From: an uncultured Paracoccaceae bacterium
GTDB lineage: Bacteria > Pseudomonadota > Alphaproteobacteria > Rhodobacterales > Rhodobacteraceae
Reading direction: 5' to 3'
NCBI GenBank assembly: GCA_947501555.1
Contig: CANMWG010000001.1
Span: 186,001 to 250,000, forward strand
DNA length: 64,000 nucleotides
Shown here: positions 36,853 through 46,228 of the stretch, piece by piece
Layout of the letters: each line of letters opens with the position of its first letter
Position numbering within the stretch: the stretch's first letter is position 1
Made by a program: the position numbers and the translations under genes
The notes under the pieces: generated by a model
The model's database searches: none
Told to the model about the DNA's origin: nothing
What the model saw: only the letters and a program-made list of their open reading frames with translations

Positions 36853-38502
36853 ATGCTTCGTGGTCTCAACATCCGCGATATGCTCATTATCGACCGGCTT
36901 GAGCTGGCGTTTCAGCCTGGACTGAACGTGCTGACTGGCGAGACAGGGGCGGGTAAGTCCATCTTGCTTGATGCGCTCGGGTTTGTCCTGGGATGGCGTG
37001 GCCGTGCGGAACTGGTGCGCCAAGGTGCCGATCAGGGCGAGGTGACCGCCTGGTTTGATCTTGCGCCAGATCATCCGGTCGCCGCAGTCTTGGAGGAGGC
37101 GGGCATTCCCTTTGAAGATGAACTGATCCTGCGCCGGATCAACACCCGTGATGGTCGTAAGACCGCATGGGTCAATGACCGGCGCGTCAGTGGCGAGGTG
37201 CTGCGTGCCTTGTCCGACCGGCTGATTGAACTGCACGGACAACATGATGATCGCGGATTACTGAATGCCCGCGGGCACCGACAGATGCTGGATACCTATG
37301 CGGGCCTTGCGTCCGATGTGGCAAAGACACGCGCTGGCTGGCAAGAGCTTGGCCGCGCGCGCAAGGCCTTGGAGGCCGCTGAGGCCCGGATCGCAGAGGT
37401 CCAGTCGGAAGAAGAATACCTGCGCCATGCTGTTGCGGAATTGGATGCATTGGGTCCAGAATTTGGTGAGGAGGCCACGCTTGATACCAAGCGCCGCCTG
37501 ATGCAGGCCGCCGAGAAGATCCGCATGGATATCGGCAAAGCTGGTGAGGCGCTTGGCCTGCAAGGTGCAGAAGGGCTGATCAACGACGCATCGCGTTGGC
37601 TGCAGGGTGTTGCGGATAAAGCCGAGGGGCAGCTTGATGCGCCGCTTAGTGCGATTGAGAAGGCCTTGCTGCCGCTTGATGAGGCGCAGCAGGGTATTGT
37701 CGCCTGTCTGGATGCATTGTCCTTTAACCCAGCCGAGCTGGAAGAGGTTGAAGAGCGCTTGTTTGCGATCCGTGGTTTGGCGCGGAAACATGGTGTGTTG
37801 GCGGATGAGCTGAGCGCATTTGCGGATGACCTGAGAACCCGGCTGTCTGTTCTGGACGACAGTACCGGCGATTTGCGCCACCTGTCAGAGGCGGTCGGTG
37901 CGGCCCAGAGCAGATATGATGCGCTTGCCGCGAAACTGTCGCAGCGCCGGATAAAGTCCGCCAAAGCGCTCGATGCAGCCATGGCCGCTGAGCTTGCGCC
38001 CCTCAAGATGGAGCGCGCGGTTTTTGAAACGCAAGTTGTCGCCATTAATGCCGGGCCGGAGGGTGCAGATGATGTGGCCTTTCGGGTTGCCACCAATCCC
38101 GGCGCACCTGCTGGGCCGCTGAACAAGATCGCATCCGGCGGTGAACTAAGCCGGTTTTTGCTGGCGCTGAAGGTTTGCCTGACCGGTACCGAGAGCGGTT
38201 TAACGATGATTTTCGATGAGATCGATCGCGGGGTAGGTGGGGCCACTGCAGATGCGGTTGGGCGTCGTTTGGCTGCCTTGGCTGATCAAGGCCAGGTCTT
38301 AGTGGTGACGCATTCGCCACAAGTGGCCGCATTAGGTCGCCATCATTGGCGGGTCGAGAAACACCAGACAGCGGATCGAACGACATCAACCGTGGTGGCT
38401 CTGGATGAGGATGCGAGGGTGGATGAAATCGCTCGGATGCTGGCGGGGGATACGGTCACGGATGCTGCGAAAGCGGCAGCGATTGAGTTGATCCGGGCCT
38501 AG
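36853..38502 (+). CDS. recN: DNA repair protein RecN
   Basis: SMC-like ATPase acting in recombinational repair of double-strand breaks. N-terminal LNVLTGETGAGKSILLDALGFVLG (about 24-47) with Walker A; a long coiled-coil middle (about 150-370); the ABC signature IASGGELSRFLLALK (about 425-439) and Walker B MIFDEIDRGVGGATADAVG (about 451-469). Length 549. No LexA box was recognised in the 36 bases before it. Confidence 0.96.
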   Translation: MLRGLNIRDMLIIDRLELAFQPGLNVLTGETGAGKSILLDALGFVLGWRGRAELVRQGADQGEVTAWFDLAPDHPVAAVLEEAGIPFEDELILRRINTRDGRKTAWVNDRRVSGEVLRALSDRLIELHGQHDDRGLLNARGHRQMLDTYAGLASDVAKTRAGWQELGRARKALEAAEARIAEVQSEEEYLRHAVAELDALGPEFGEEATLDTKRRLMQAAEKIRMDIGKAGEALGLQGAEGLINDASRWLQGVADKAEGQLDAPLSAIEKALLPLDEAQQGIVACLDALSFNPAELEEVEERLFAIRGLARKHGVLADELSAFADDLRTRLSVLDDSTGDLRHLSEAVGAAQSRYDALAAKLSQRRIKSAKALDAAMAAELAPLKMERAVFETQVVAINAGPEGADDVAFRVATNPGAPAGPLNKIASGGELSRFLLALKVCLTGTESGLTMIFDEIDRGVGGATADAVGRRLAALADQGQVLVVTHSPQVAALGRHHWRVEKHQTADRTTSTVVALDEDARVDEIARMLAGDTVTDAAKAAAIELIRA

Positions 38503-39255
38503 GTTTTTTCACCCTATAAATAAACAGGACGGTGGAAATCCTGCGCAAGCGCAGATCCTCCACCGCCCATTTAACATACGGGTTACCCAACCCACTCTTT
38601 ACGCCTGTCCGTTCGGCCACTCACCTCCGAAACGTCCAGTAATCACAAGCAGAGAAATTCGCAAACGTCTTTCTCTTTTAACTTCCGGTTTGCTTATCCG
38701 AAAACGGCGCAACCCCGGCCACTCTCTAACAAAACGAGGCCTCACATGCCTCGCAGTCTTTTTAGACGATATAGGCCGCTCTAATCAACCTATACCAAAG
38801 TATGTCAGCAATGCTGATATAACTATTCAGAGTTGAAGAATTTCTTGCCTGTGCTGAGGTGGATTAGGTGTCCGAGAATAATGGAAATTTGCCCTACTTC
38901 TTTTCATTTGTGGGGTTTTTGTTCGCTGATTTATTCCTTTTCCAATCAGTGTTTTGTGAAATTCTTACCCATCTTTTTTGCTCCATTCGAAGCCAAAAAA
39001 ATTTGATATTCAATTTAAGATTGTACAAAAATTGAGAAATAAAGATGCATTTTTGCCGTTATTGTTTCTTATTTTTGCCAGATTTTCGCATGCCGAATTC
39101 TTATGATCTCGAATTTGGCTCCCGTTTGCTTGTCGTGTCAATAGAACGGGCTTGGACTGCCGTTCCTGTTCCCCTAGAAAAGACTAAGCGTGGGAGGTGT
39201 ATTGCTAACAAGTAGCCGAGCCCCGCGATGACAAGGCAGCCGGGAAGCGAGCGGT
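38503..39255. other. Long non-coding gap with stacked inverted repeats, then A/T-rich DNA
   Basis: The first part holds a long hairpin at 38527-38568 (arms of 20, about five mismatches). Then 38735-38817 carries four consecutive dyads described separately. A 48-codon frame on the minus strand (38599-38745, GTG start, basic, ending GRFGGEWPNGQA) is possible but unsupported. From about 38880 to 39110 the DNA is markedly A/T-rich and probably holds the promoter of the ClC gene; I could not settle on one. Confidence 0.55.
38735..38817 (-). ncRNA. Candidate small structured RNA downstream of recN
   Basis: Four dyads follow one another: TCAGCA-A-TGCTGA (38805-38817), TATAGG/CCTATA (38770-38794), GTCT-TTTT-AGAC (38756-38767) and CGAGGC/GCCTCG (38735-38753). 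On the minus strand the last is followed by TTTTGTT, the layout of a short RNA ending in an intrinsic terminator. On the plus strand CAGTCTTTTT follows it, so it might instead terminate recN. Strand and function are uncertain. Confidence 0.3.
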
Positions 39256-40944
39256 ATGGGCAACCCAGTCAAGACAATGGCGCAGCAAGGTATCGCCGAT
39301 TTATCAAAGGCTTGCCGCAATGCGGTCTACGTGATGAAAACACGTGGTCCCAGTCAAATCCAATTTTGGTTTATTGCCCTCGCGATTGGTATCTGCGCTG
39401 GAGGGGTCGCCGTCTTGTTCCGCCTTGGTGTCGAGGCATTACAAACGACTGTATATGGCACGGACAGTATTCGGTTCTTGCATTCCTTTGCCGCGGGATT
39501 GGATTGGTACCAGATATTACTGATTCCCATCTGCGGTGGGTTAGCCGTTGGTTTGATTCTGGACCGCTTTACCGACGACGGTCGCGTCCGCTCGGTCGCT
39601 GATGTCATTGAGGGGGCTGCCTTGTCGGAAGGGCGGGTTGAAGTGCGGCGCGGACTGGCTTCTGCGGTTGCTTCGATGATTACACTGTCAACCGGCGGAT
39701 CAAGCGGCCGTGAAGGCCCTGTGGTGCATCTTGCTGCTGTGGTGTCGACCTGTATTTGTCGGTGGATCCGTGCAAATGGCATCACAGGACGGGATCTATT
39801 GGGATGCGCTGTGGCCGCGGCGGTGTCTGCGAGCTTCAATGCGCCAATCGCGGGCGCGCTTTTCGCACTTGAGGTCGTGCTGCGTCACTTCGCCGTCCAT
39901 GCCTTTGCGCCCATCGTTGTTGCATCAGCGGCGGGCACGGTGATCAATCGGCTGGTGTTTGGCGATGTGACCGAATTTGTATTGCCGGTCCAAAATGCTT
40001 TGGCGTTTTACGTCGAGCTGCCGGCGTTCTTGATCTTGGGCCTTGTCTGCGGACTAGTGGCCGTTGCGTTGATGAAGTCAATTTTCTGGGCAGACGACTT
40101 TGGATCACGCCTACAAGAGAAAGTTGGTTTGCCCCGGTTTTTGCGACCAGCGATAGCAGGGGCACTGCTGGGGTGTTTGGCAATCTGGTGGCCGCATATT
40201 ATCGGTGTGGGCTATGAGACTACATCGGCTGCGCTGACGGGCGAGTTGATGCTTTATGAAGCGATTGTCTTTGTGATCCTCAAGATTATTGCGGTCGCGA
40301 TAACCATGGGCGGGCGCATGGGCGGTGGTGTGTTCTCGCCCTCGCTCATGGTTGGCGCATTGACGGGGCTTGCCTTTGGCATCATCGCCACGGCGATTTT
40401 CCCGACGGTGTCTGGTGAGGGCACACTTTACGCGCTGGCGGGCATGGGGGCTGTGGCAGCGGCCGTCTTGGGGGCGCCGATTTCAACGACATTGATCGTC
40501 TTCGAATTGACGGGTGACTGGCAAACAGGTTTGGCGGTGATGGTGGCGGTGTCCCTGTCAACAGCACTGGCCTCGCAATTGGTCGATCGGTCCTTTTTCC
40601 TGACGCAGTTGGAACGGCGGAACGTGCATTTGGCGGCGGGGCCACAGGCCTACCTGCTTGCGACGTTCAAAGTGGCCAATATTATGCGAGAAACCGGATC
40701 AGAAGGCGCGGCTTTGGATGAAGCCTGTTGGGACCTCATGCGGGATGGCATTTACATTGATGGCAACGCAACGCTTGAACAGGCGATGCCACTCTTTGAG
40801 CAGGGGGGGCACGCCTTCATCCCCGTTGTCACACTCGGGGGCGAGGATAGCCCACCAGAGCTTTGGGGGGCATTGTTTCAGGTCGATGCACTCAAGGAAA
40901 TGAATAAAGCTTTGTCAGCTACTGCTGCCGAAGAGCATTCTTAA
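39256..40944 (+). CDS. ClC-family chloride channel/antiporter
   Basis: Polytopic inner-membrane anion channel or Cl-/H+ antiporter of 562 residues. The gate region is STGGSSGREGPVVHLAA (about 136-152), with the gating Glu in GREGP; GGRMGGGVFSPSLMVGALTG (about 351-370) carries the second ion-path block, and GMGAVAAAVLGAPISTTLIVFELTG (about 396-420) the third. The C-terminal 100 residues are soluble and look like a single degenerate CBS-like domain. The start has only a weak GGAAG site. It is preceded by a long A/T-rich leader and converges on the DUF427 gene. Confidence 0.9.
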   Translation: MGNPVKTMAQQGIADLSKACRNAVYVMKTRGPSQIQFWFIALAIGICAGGVAVLFRLGVEALQTTVYGTDSIRFLHSFAAGLDWYQILLIPICGGLAVGLILDRFTDDGRVRSVADVIEGAALSEGRVEVRRGLASAVASMITLSTGGSSGREGPVVHLAAVVSTCICRWIRANGITGRDLLGCAVAAAVSASFNAPIAGALFALEVVLRHFAVHAFAPIVVASAAGTVINRLVFGDVTEFVLPVQNALAFYVELPAFLILGLVCGLVAVALMKSIFWADDFGSRLQEKVGLPRFLRPAIAGALLGCLAIWWPHIIGVGYETTSAALTGELMLYEAIVFVILKIIAVAITMGGRMGGGVFSPSLMVGALTGLAFGIIATAIFPTVSGEGTLYALAGMGAVAAAVLGAPISTTLIVFELTGDWQTGLAVMVAVSLSTALASQLVDRSFFLTQLERRNVHLAAGPQAYLLATFKVANIMRETGSEGAALDEACWDLMRDGIYIDGNATLEQAMPLFEQGGHAFIPVVTLGGEDSPPELWGALFQVDALKEMNKALSATAAEEHS

Positions 40945-40945
40945 G

Positions 40946-41287
40946 CTAGACCTGCTCGACCGCCACCTTGGATGTATAGAAGGCCAAATAGTCCTTGATC
41001 TCGGACACATCCGTGATGGGGGTTTCATAAGACCATGCGGCATCCGCGATCACGCCGCTTTTGGCGACGATCGAAAAATACCGGGCGTCGCCCTTGTGGG
41101 GGCAATGGGATGTCTTGTCGCTTGGATCAAGGAATGTCATCGCGATGTCCGCGCGGGGAAAGTATATGACCGGGGGGTAGTCACCCTCGATCAATTCCAA
41201 AGCATTGACGCTTTCACCTAGGACAGCACCTGCAGCTCGTACAACCCAAGTACCAGTTGCAGGGCGAATTTTGATATGATCAGCCAT
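40946..41287 (-). CDS. DUF427 domain protein
   Basis: Small soluble protein of 113 residues. The motifs VVRAAGAVLGESVNALEL, PVIYFPRADI, HCPHKGDARYFSI and AAWSYETP are typical of the DUF427 fold, a beta-barrel-like domain of unknown function widespread in proteobacteria. Its stop is one base from the end of the converging ClC gene. Role unknown. Confidence 0.88.
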   Translation of the reverse strand: MADHIKIRPATGTWVVRAAGAVLGESVNALELIEGDYPPVIYFPRADIAMTFLDPSDKTSHCPHKGDARYFSIVAKSGVIADAAWSYETPITDVSEIKDYLAFYTSKVAVEQV

Positions 41288-41366
41288 CTGGCGATCCTTT
41301 CCTCGAAGCCGCGATCAATTGGCCGCAGTTAAATTTATCTTAGTGGTGCCGGGTAACGCCTTGATG

Positions 41367-43151
41367 TCATAGCGGTGCACAGGCCTCTGTGAGCCAAGTT
41401 TGAACGAACGCGTCTAATCGCGGACGGATCTGCTCGAGTGTATCTGCATGATACCGATCAATCCAGTCCCGTTCTGGTTGGCTTAGAATATCCGTGTCAA
41501 TTAATCGGCGATCAAAGGGCACATGGGTCAGCGTTTCAAAATCCAACATCGCGCGGTTATCGCCGCCTTCAATCGGCGGCGCGTCACGTACGACGATCAG
41601 ATTTTCGATACGAATGCCAAACGCACCCTCGCGGTAATAGCCCGGTTCATTGGATAAAATCATACCGGCTTGCAAGGCGGTCTCAGACCGGCGCGAGATC
41701 CCTTGCGGGCCTTCGTGGACACAAAGGTAGCTGCCGACGCCGTGCCCCGTGCCATGATCATAATCCATGCCCGCCATCCAAAGTGGGGCACGGGCGAGTG
41801 CATCCAGATGCTGACCTCCCACGCCTTTTGGAAAACGCGCGCGGCTGATTGCGATCATACCTTGCAGGACACGTGTGTAGCAGGCGCGCTGCTCGTCAGT
41901 CGGAGTGCCGATGACAACTGTGCGGGTGATATCCGTGGTGCCATCCACATATTGACCGCCGCTATCAACAAGCAGCAATTCATCTTGACCGATCTGCCGA
42001 TTTGTCTTTTCGTTGACCCGGTAGTGGACAATGGCCCCGTTCGGGCCCGACCCGCAAATCGTATCAAAACTGATGTCGCGCAGTGCGTTTGTCTGGGCGC
42101 GAAACCCCTCCAGGGCCTTTACGACATCTATTTCAGTCAGCGCGCCTTTTGGGGCTTCAGTGTCCAGCCAAGCCAGAAACTGAACGACGGCGACAGCGTC
42201 CCGGGCGTGGGCGGCCCTTGCGCCCGCGATCTCGGTTTCGTTCTTGAGCGCTTTGGGCAAGATACAGGGGTCGCGGCCTTCGACAACCGGGATTTCGGCT
42301 TCCTTTAGCGAGGTTGCGATAATCTCAGGGCAGGTATTTGGATCGATACGCACAGGGCCAGTCAGTGTGTCTATGGCGTCTAGAAACTGACTGGCGGCAC
42401 CAATGTACACATCCGGTCCCAGATGCGCGGAGATATCAATTGCCTTGCCGTCTTGGACAAAAAGATCGACTTTCCCGGTGTCATGCAGAATCGCGAAGGC
42501 CTGCGGGACCGGGTTGCGGGGAATATCATCCCCCCGGATATTCAACAGCCATGCGATGCTGTCGGGCAGGGTGATGATGGCACAAGCCTCATCCATGCTT
42601 TCGACGATCCGCGCGCGTTTGTTGTCATGGCTTTCACCTGACTGTTCCAAGGGATGCTCCCGAAATGGGGCGGTCGGTGGGCCCGGCTGATCTGCCCATA
42701 TGGCGTCAACAAGGTTGTCGCAGGGCGTCAGCGTCATTGTGTCCAGCTTTTTGCGAAGCTGTTTGATTTCGCGCACCGTATGTAGCCAAGGGTCAAATGC
42801 AACGGTTGCTTCTTCGGGAAGCTGGTCTTTCAACCAGTCCGCCAGCTGCTGTTCGGGCCAGTGGACGGGCGTGAACTCTGTGGCGACTTCGGCGCGAACT
42901 TGGACACGGTAGCGCCCATCGATGAAAATACCTGCAATCTGGCTGGTGACCGCACAAAAACCAGCGGAGCCCGTAAAGCCAGTGAGCCATTCCAAACGGG
43001 CATCACGAGGGGCAACATATTCGCCCTGATGTGCGTCAGCGCGAGGGATCAAGAAGCAATCTAAATCTCGTTCGAACATCAGCTGGCGCATCGCGGCCAA
43101 GCGAGGAGGACCTTGTTCGGGTGAAGATTGGGTTTCAAAGCTCTGAAACAT
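41367..43151 (-). CDS. Aminopeptidase P-family (M24B) Xaa-Pro peptidase
   Basis: Cytoplasmic dinuclear metallopeptidase of 594 residues that removes N-terminal residues before proline. Two creatinase-like N-terminal domains (about 1-310) precede the pita-bread catalytic domain. Metal ligands are in LLVDSGGQYVDGTTDITRTV (two Asp, near 401-420), GTGHGVGSYLCVHEGPQ (His, about 485-501), NEPGYY (Glu, near 519) and GIRIENL (Glu, near 530). The extra N-terminal domain makes it like eukaryotic-type XPNPEP1 rather than E. coli PepP. It follows cobT by 62 bases across a palindrome. Confidence 0.92.
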   Translation of the reverse strand: MFQSFETQSSPEQGPPRLAAMRQLMFERDLDCFLIPRADAHQGEYVAPRDARLEWLTGFTGSAGFCAVTSQIAGIFIDGRYRVQVRAEVATEFTPVHWPEQQLADWLKDQLPEEATVAFDPWLHTVREIKQLRKKLDTMTLTPCDNLVDAIWADQPGPPTAPFREHPLEQSGESHDNKRARIVESMDEACAIITLPDSIAWLLNIRGDDIPRNPVPQAFAILHDTGKVDLFVQDGKAIDISAHLGPDVYIGAASQFLDAIDTLTGPVRIDPNTCPEIIATSLKEAEIPVVEGRDPCILPKALKNETEIAGARAAHARDAVAVVQFLAWLDTEAPKGALTEIDVVKALEGFRAQTNALRDISFDTICGSGPNGAIVHYRVNEKTNRQIGQDELLLVDSGGQYVDGTTDITRTVVIGTPTDEQRACYTRVLQGMIAISRARFPKGVGGQHLDALARAPLWMAGMDYDHGTGHGVGSYLCVHEGPQGISRRSETALQAGMILSNEPGYYREGAFGIRIENLIVVRDAPPIEGGDNRAMLDFETLTHVPFDRRLIDTDILSQPERDWIDRYHADTLEQIRPRLDAFVQTWLTEACAPL

Positions 43152-43183
43152 ATTTGAAATCCTAATTCTCAGGCGACGGTGCA

Positions 43184-43211
43184 GGTATCAAATTTCTAGA
43201 AATTTGATACC
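43184..43211. repeat. Perfect 28-bp palindrome (family A), copy 2
   Basis: GGTATCAAATTTCT (43184-43197) is followed by its exact reverse complement. It begins two bases after the cobT stop on the minus strand. Together with 24031-24054 it shares an identical 22-base core. Lacking a T-tract, it may be a transcript-end stabiliser or a protein-binding site. Confidence 0.8.
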
Positions 43212-43213
43212 GC

Positions 43214-45097
43214 TCAGCCCGCTTTTCGCAAGCCTAAAACACGTGCCCGTTTGCGCGGATCTGTGTCGAAAAGGCTCGCCAATTGTTCGGTCATGGCACC
43301 GGCAAGCTGCTCGACGTCCGTGATTGTCACGGCGCGCTCGTAATACCGGGTCACATCATGCCCGATCCCAACCGCGACGAGCTCAACCGCTTTGCGCTTT
43401 TCGACCATCTCAATCACGTCGCGCAGGTGTTTTTCCAGGTAATTTGCGGGGTTAACATTTAAAGTCGAGTCGTCAACTGGTGCCCCATCTGAGATGACCA
43501 TCAGGATTTTGCGTTGTTCACCGCGCGCCGTCAGCCGACGGTGCGCCCATTCCAAAGCCTCGCCGTCGATATTCTCTTTCAGCAGACCTTCTTTCATCAT
43601 CAGTCCAAGGTTAGGTCTGGTACGCCGCCAAGGTGCGTCTGCAGATTTATAAATGATATGGCGCAGGTCGTTCAGGCGGCCCGGCATGGCCGAACGGCCC
43701 TCTGCCAGCCATTGTTCACGCGATTGCCCACCTTTCCATGCCTTCGTCGTAAAACCAAGAATCTCAACCTTCACGTCACAGCGTTCCAATGTGCGGGCCA
43801 TCACATCAGCGCAGATTGCCGCAATTGAAATCGGTCTTCCGCGCATGGAGCCGGAATTATCCAGAAGCAAGGTGACGACGGTATCCCGGAAATCAGTGTC
43901 CTTTTCGACCTTGAAGGACAAAGGAGTGGTTGGGGACGCAACGATCCGGGCGAGCCTGCCTGCGTCAAGAATGCCTTCTTCTCTGTCGAATTCCCATGAC
44001 CTGTTCTGTTGCGCCTGCAAGCGGCGCTGCAGTTTGTTGGCCAACCGCGACACGGCCCCTTTGAGCGGCTCAAGCTGCTGATCAAGGTAGGCGCGCAGCC
44101 GTTCCAGCTCAACCGGTTCTGCAAGATCTTCGGCCGAGACCTCTTCGTCATAATCGGTTGTGGATACCTTATAATCCGGGTCCGCATCTGACACGGGTTG
44201 TGGCGGCGGCGGGTCAAGCGGTGCCTCACCTTCTGGCATTTCTGCCTCTTCGCCCATTTCGGCATCGGCCTGATCGTCTGTGCTGACCTGCGCCTGGCTA
44301 GCGTCTTGTTGTTCTTCCTGACTTTGCTCTGGCGTGCCTTCGGCCTCGTCGCCTTCGCTGTCATCTTCGCCGGTGCTATCGGGTTCATCCTGTTCGTCGT
44401 CTTGGCCCTCTTCGGCCTCGTCGTCTTGATCATCATCCAGATTGTCAGGATCGTCGCCCAGTTGGTCGCCATATCCCATGTCGCTGATCAATTGCCGGGC
44501 AAACTTTGCAAAGGCTTGCTGGTCATCGAGCGTATTTGACAAGCTTTCCAAGGTTCCGCCGCAATGATCCTCGATAAAGCCGCGCCACAATTCCATGACG
44601 TTCTCTGCACCCTTAGGCAGGTCGCGCCCGGTAGCGAGATGCCGGATCAGATAGCCTGCCGCGACGGCCAGGGGCGCATCGGAGGCCTGAGTGATTTGTT
44701 CATATCCCTTGCGCAGGGCTTCATTGCCGATCTTGGCGTCAATATTTCCTGCTGTGCCAGGCATATATTTTGCACCGACGGCTTCGATCCGGGCTGTCTC
44801 CATTGCATCATAGAGGTCTTGGGCCATTTGGCCTTGTGGCATATACCGCGCGGACACCTTTGGGTCGTGAAACTTGTGCCGCAAAGCAAAGGCATCAGCG
44901 GTTCCGCGGGCCAGCAAAACCTCATCGCGGGTCATGCGGCGGCTGACCTGCGGCAGGCGGATCGTGTCTGATGTTTGTCCTGCAGGGTCGATGGAATACG
45001 TCACCGCGAGTTCGGGATCATCGGCCATGACTTTTGTGGCCTCTGCCAAAGCCTTTTTGAACGGATCGGCGGGATTGTCAGAGGGTTTCTTCATCAA
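43214..45097 (-). CDS. cobT: Aerobic cobaltochelatase subunit CobT
   Basis: Part of the CobNST complex that inserts Co2+ into hydrogenobyrinic acid diamide during aerobic B12 synthesis. An N-terminal helical part (about 1-215) is followed by a strongly acidic stretch (about 220-320, long runs of Asp/Glu) and a C-terminal von Willebrand A domain with the MIDAS motif [13 protein letters not shown] near residues 406-418. Length 627. The gene product works with the AAA+ ATPase CobS, encoded upstream on the same strand. CobN is not in the window. Confidence 0.95.
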   Translation of the reverse strand: MMKKPSDNPADPFKKALAEATKVMADDPELAVTYSIDPAGQTSDTIRLPQVSRRMTRDEVLLARGTADAFALRHKFHDPKVSARYMPQGQMAQDLYDAMETARIEAVGAKYMPGTAGNIDAKIGNEALRKGYEQITQASDAPLAVAAGYLIRHLATGRDLPKGAENVMELWRGFIEDHCGGTLESLSNTLDDQQAFAKFARQLISDMGYGDQLGDDPDNLDDDQDDEAEEGQDDEQDEPDSTGEDDSEGDEAEGTPEQSQEEQQDASQAQVSTDDQADAEMGEEAEMPEGEAPLDPPPPQPVSDADPDYKVSTTDYDEEVSAEDLAEPVELERLRAYLDQQLEPLKGAVSRLANKLQRRLQAQQNRSWEFDREEGILDAGRLARIVASPTTPLSFKVEKDTDFRDTVVTLLLDNSGSMRGRPISIAAICADVMARTLERCDVKVEILGFTTKAWKGGQSREQWLAEGRSAMPGRLNDLRHIIYKSADAPWRRTRPNLGLMMKEGLLKENIDGEALEWAHRRLTARGEQRKILMVISDGAPVDDSTLNVNPANYLEKHLRDVIEMVEKRKAVELVAVGIGHDVTRYYERAVTITDVEQLAGAMTEQLASLFDTDPRKRARVLGLRKAG

Positions 45098-45172
45098 CGG
45101 GCGTCCAGTCTGCAGCGATAGTCTGGAAACTAATCCTGTTGGACCGCAATGACCAGTGCCAGCGCTCGCAAT

Positions 45173-45559
45173 TCAGCTAAGCAAAAAACCGGTACAGTCC
45201 TGGGTCAAGCGAACGGCCTGCGTTTCTGCCCAAGCCGCATCATCAGGGTCATCATTGAAGGTGGCCCGGGTTAGCAAAACGGATTGCGCGTGTTTCGCCA
45301 TCAATCGCCAATGTAGAACATCCCGCCCTTGCGCGGGTTCCATGATTGCATTGATCAATTCAATGACTGCTGCGCGTTGGGCTTTGGTGCGTTCAGAGGC
45401 TGCACCATCAAACATCCATTGGTGTTCCATCATCGCGGAAAGGCGGCCAGCGCAGGCCGCAAAACTGCGCAATTGGCTGTCGGCAGCACCGGGCGAGCCA
45501 GATGCCGCCGTGGTCCAGGCAGACCCTAGAAGAACGATTGTAATGGCAATTGTTTTCAT
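45173..45559 (-). CDS. Secreted protein of unknown function, paralogue 1, between cobS and cobT
   Basis: Protein of 128 residues with a Sec signal peptide (MKTIAITIVLLGSAWTTAASG) and a mature part of about 107 residues. It is clearly related to the next gene upstream, 45635-46033: QLRSFAACAGRLSAMMEHQW against QLRTFAACVGRLSAVLEHEW, then KAQRAAVIELINAI against KAQRDAVVEIVAAI. Each has one Cys in FAAC and one close to the end, so an intramolecular disulfide is possible. The ATG at 45559 is selected because it gives a clean signal peptide. Family not recognised. Confidence 0.75.
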   Translation of the reverse strand: MKTIAITIVLLGSAWTTAASGSPGAADSQLRSFAACAGRLSAMMEHQWMFDGAASERTKAQRAAVIELINAIMEPAQGRDVLHWRLMAKHAQSVLLTRATFNDDPDDAAWAETQAVRLTQDCTGFLLS

Positions 45560-45634
45560 AATGCCCATTTTTGCATCATGAATGCTAAAAAACTGCCAAT
45601 CAATAGGGCAAATTTGAAACAATTTGTTTTATGG

Positions 45635-46033
45635 TTAAAGTGTCAACAGTGCCGTGCACTCATGTTCGTAGCGTTTCGCCTGCGCATCGGCCCAGGCCGC
45701 ATCGGCACCATCAGTTGCAAAATTTGCACGGGCAAGCAGGCTTGACTGGGCTTGTTTCGCGGCGTTGCGCCAATACAGAACGTCCCGGCTGCGATCCCGG
45801 GGAACAATGGCGGCCACGATCTCGACCACGGCATCGCGCTGAGCCTTGGTGCTTTCGGAAATTGAACCGGCAATGTTCCACTCGTGTTCTAACACAGCGC
45901 TCAGCCTGCCAACACATGCAGCAAAGGTTCTTAGCTGCGCCTCGGGGCCAGCGGGCTGTGATTGCAACGCAGGTGCGGCGAATAAAAAAAGGGACGTCAG
46001 ACAGACGGTAATAGTTCTTACAAAATACATCAT
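45635..46033 (-). CDS. Secreted protein of unknown function, paralogue 2, between cobS and cobT
   Basis: Protein of about 132 residues with a signal peptide (MMYFVRTITVCLTSLFLFAAPALQSQ). The mature domain is about half identical to the neighbouring 45173-45559 product, so the pair arose by tandem duplication. Shared marks are the FAACxGRLSA helix, the SxxTKAQR segment, RDVLxWR and A-W-A-(E/D)-(T/A)-Q-A near the end. Two start codons stand side by side (46033 and 46030). It lies 195 bases after cobS on the same strand; a link to cobalt metabolism is only positional. Confidence 0.75.
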   Translation of the reverse strand: MMYFVRTITVCLTSLFLFAAPALQSQPAGPEAQLRTFAACVGRLSAVLEHEWNIAGSISESTKAQRDAVVEIVAAIVPRDRSRDVLYWRNAAKQAQSSLLARANFATDGADAAWADAQAKRYEHECTALLTL

Positions 46034-46228
46034 CAACACCACACCTGCTTGGTACGACTGCAGCCCAAGCTTGCGTATGCATTCTGCCGACAATGTGACA
46101 AAAAACGGTTAATGCGGCGGTGATCTCGCGGCAAAACAGGCGATATGAATCGCTAGGTGATGTCAGCCTTTGATGGTGCCGGCATGAGGTGCGTTAGTGG
46201 GGGAACCTCACACCACAGCATCAACCGC

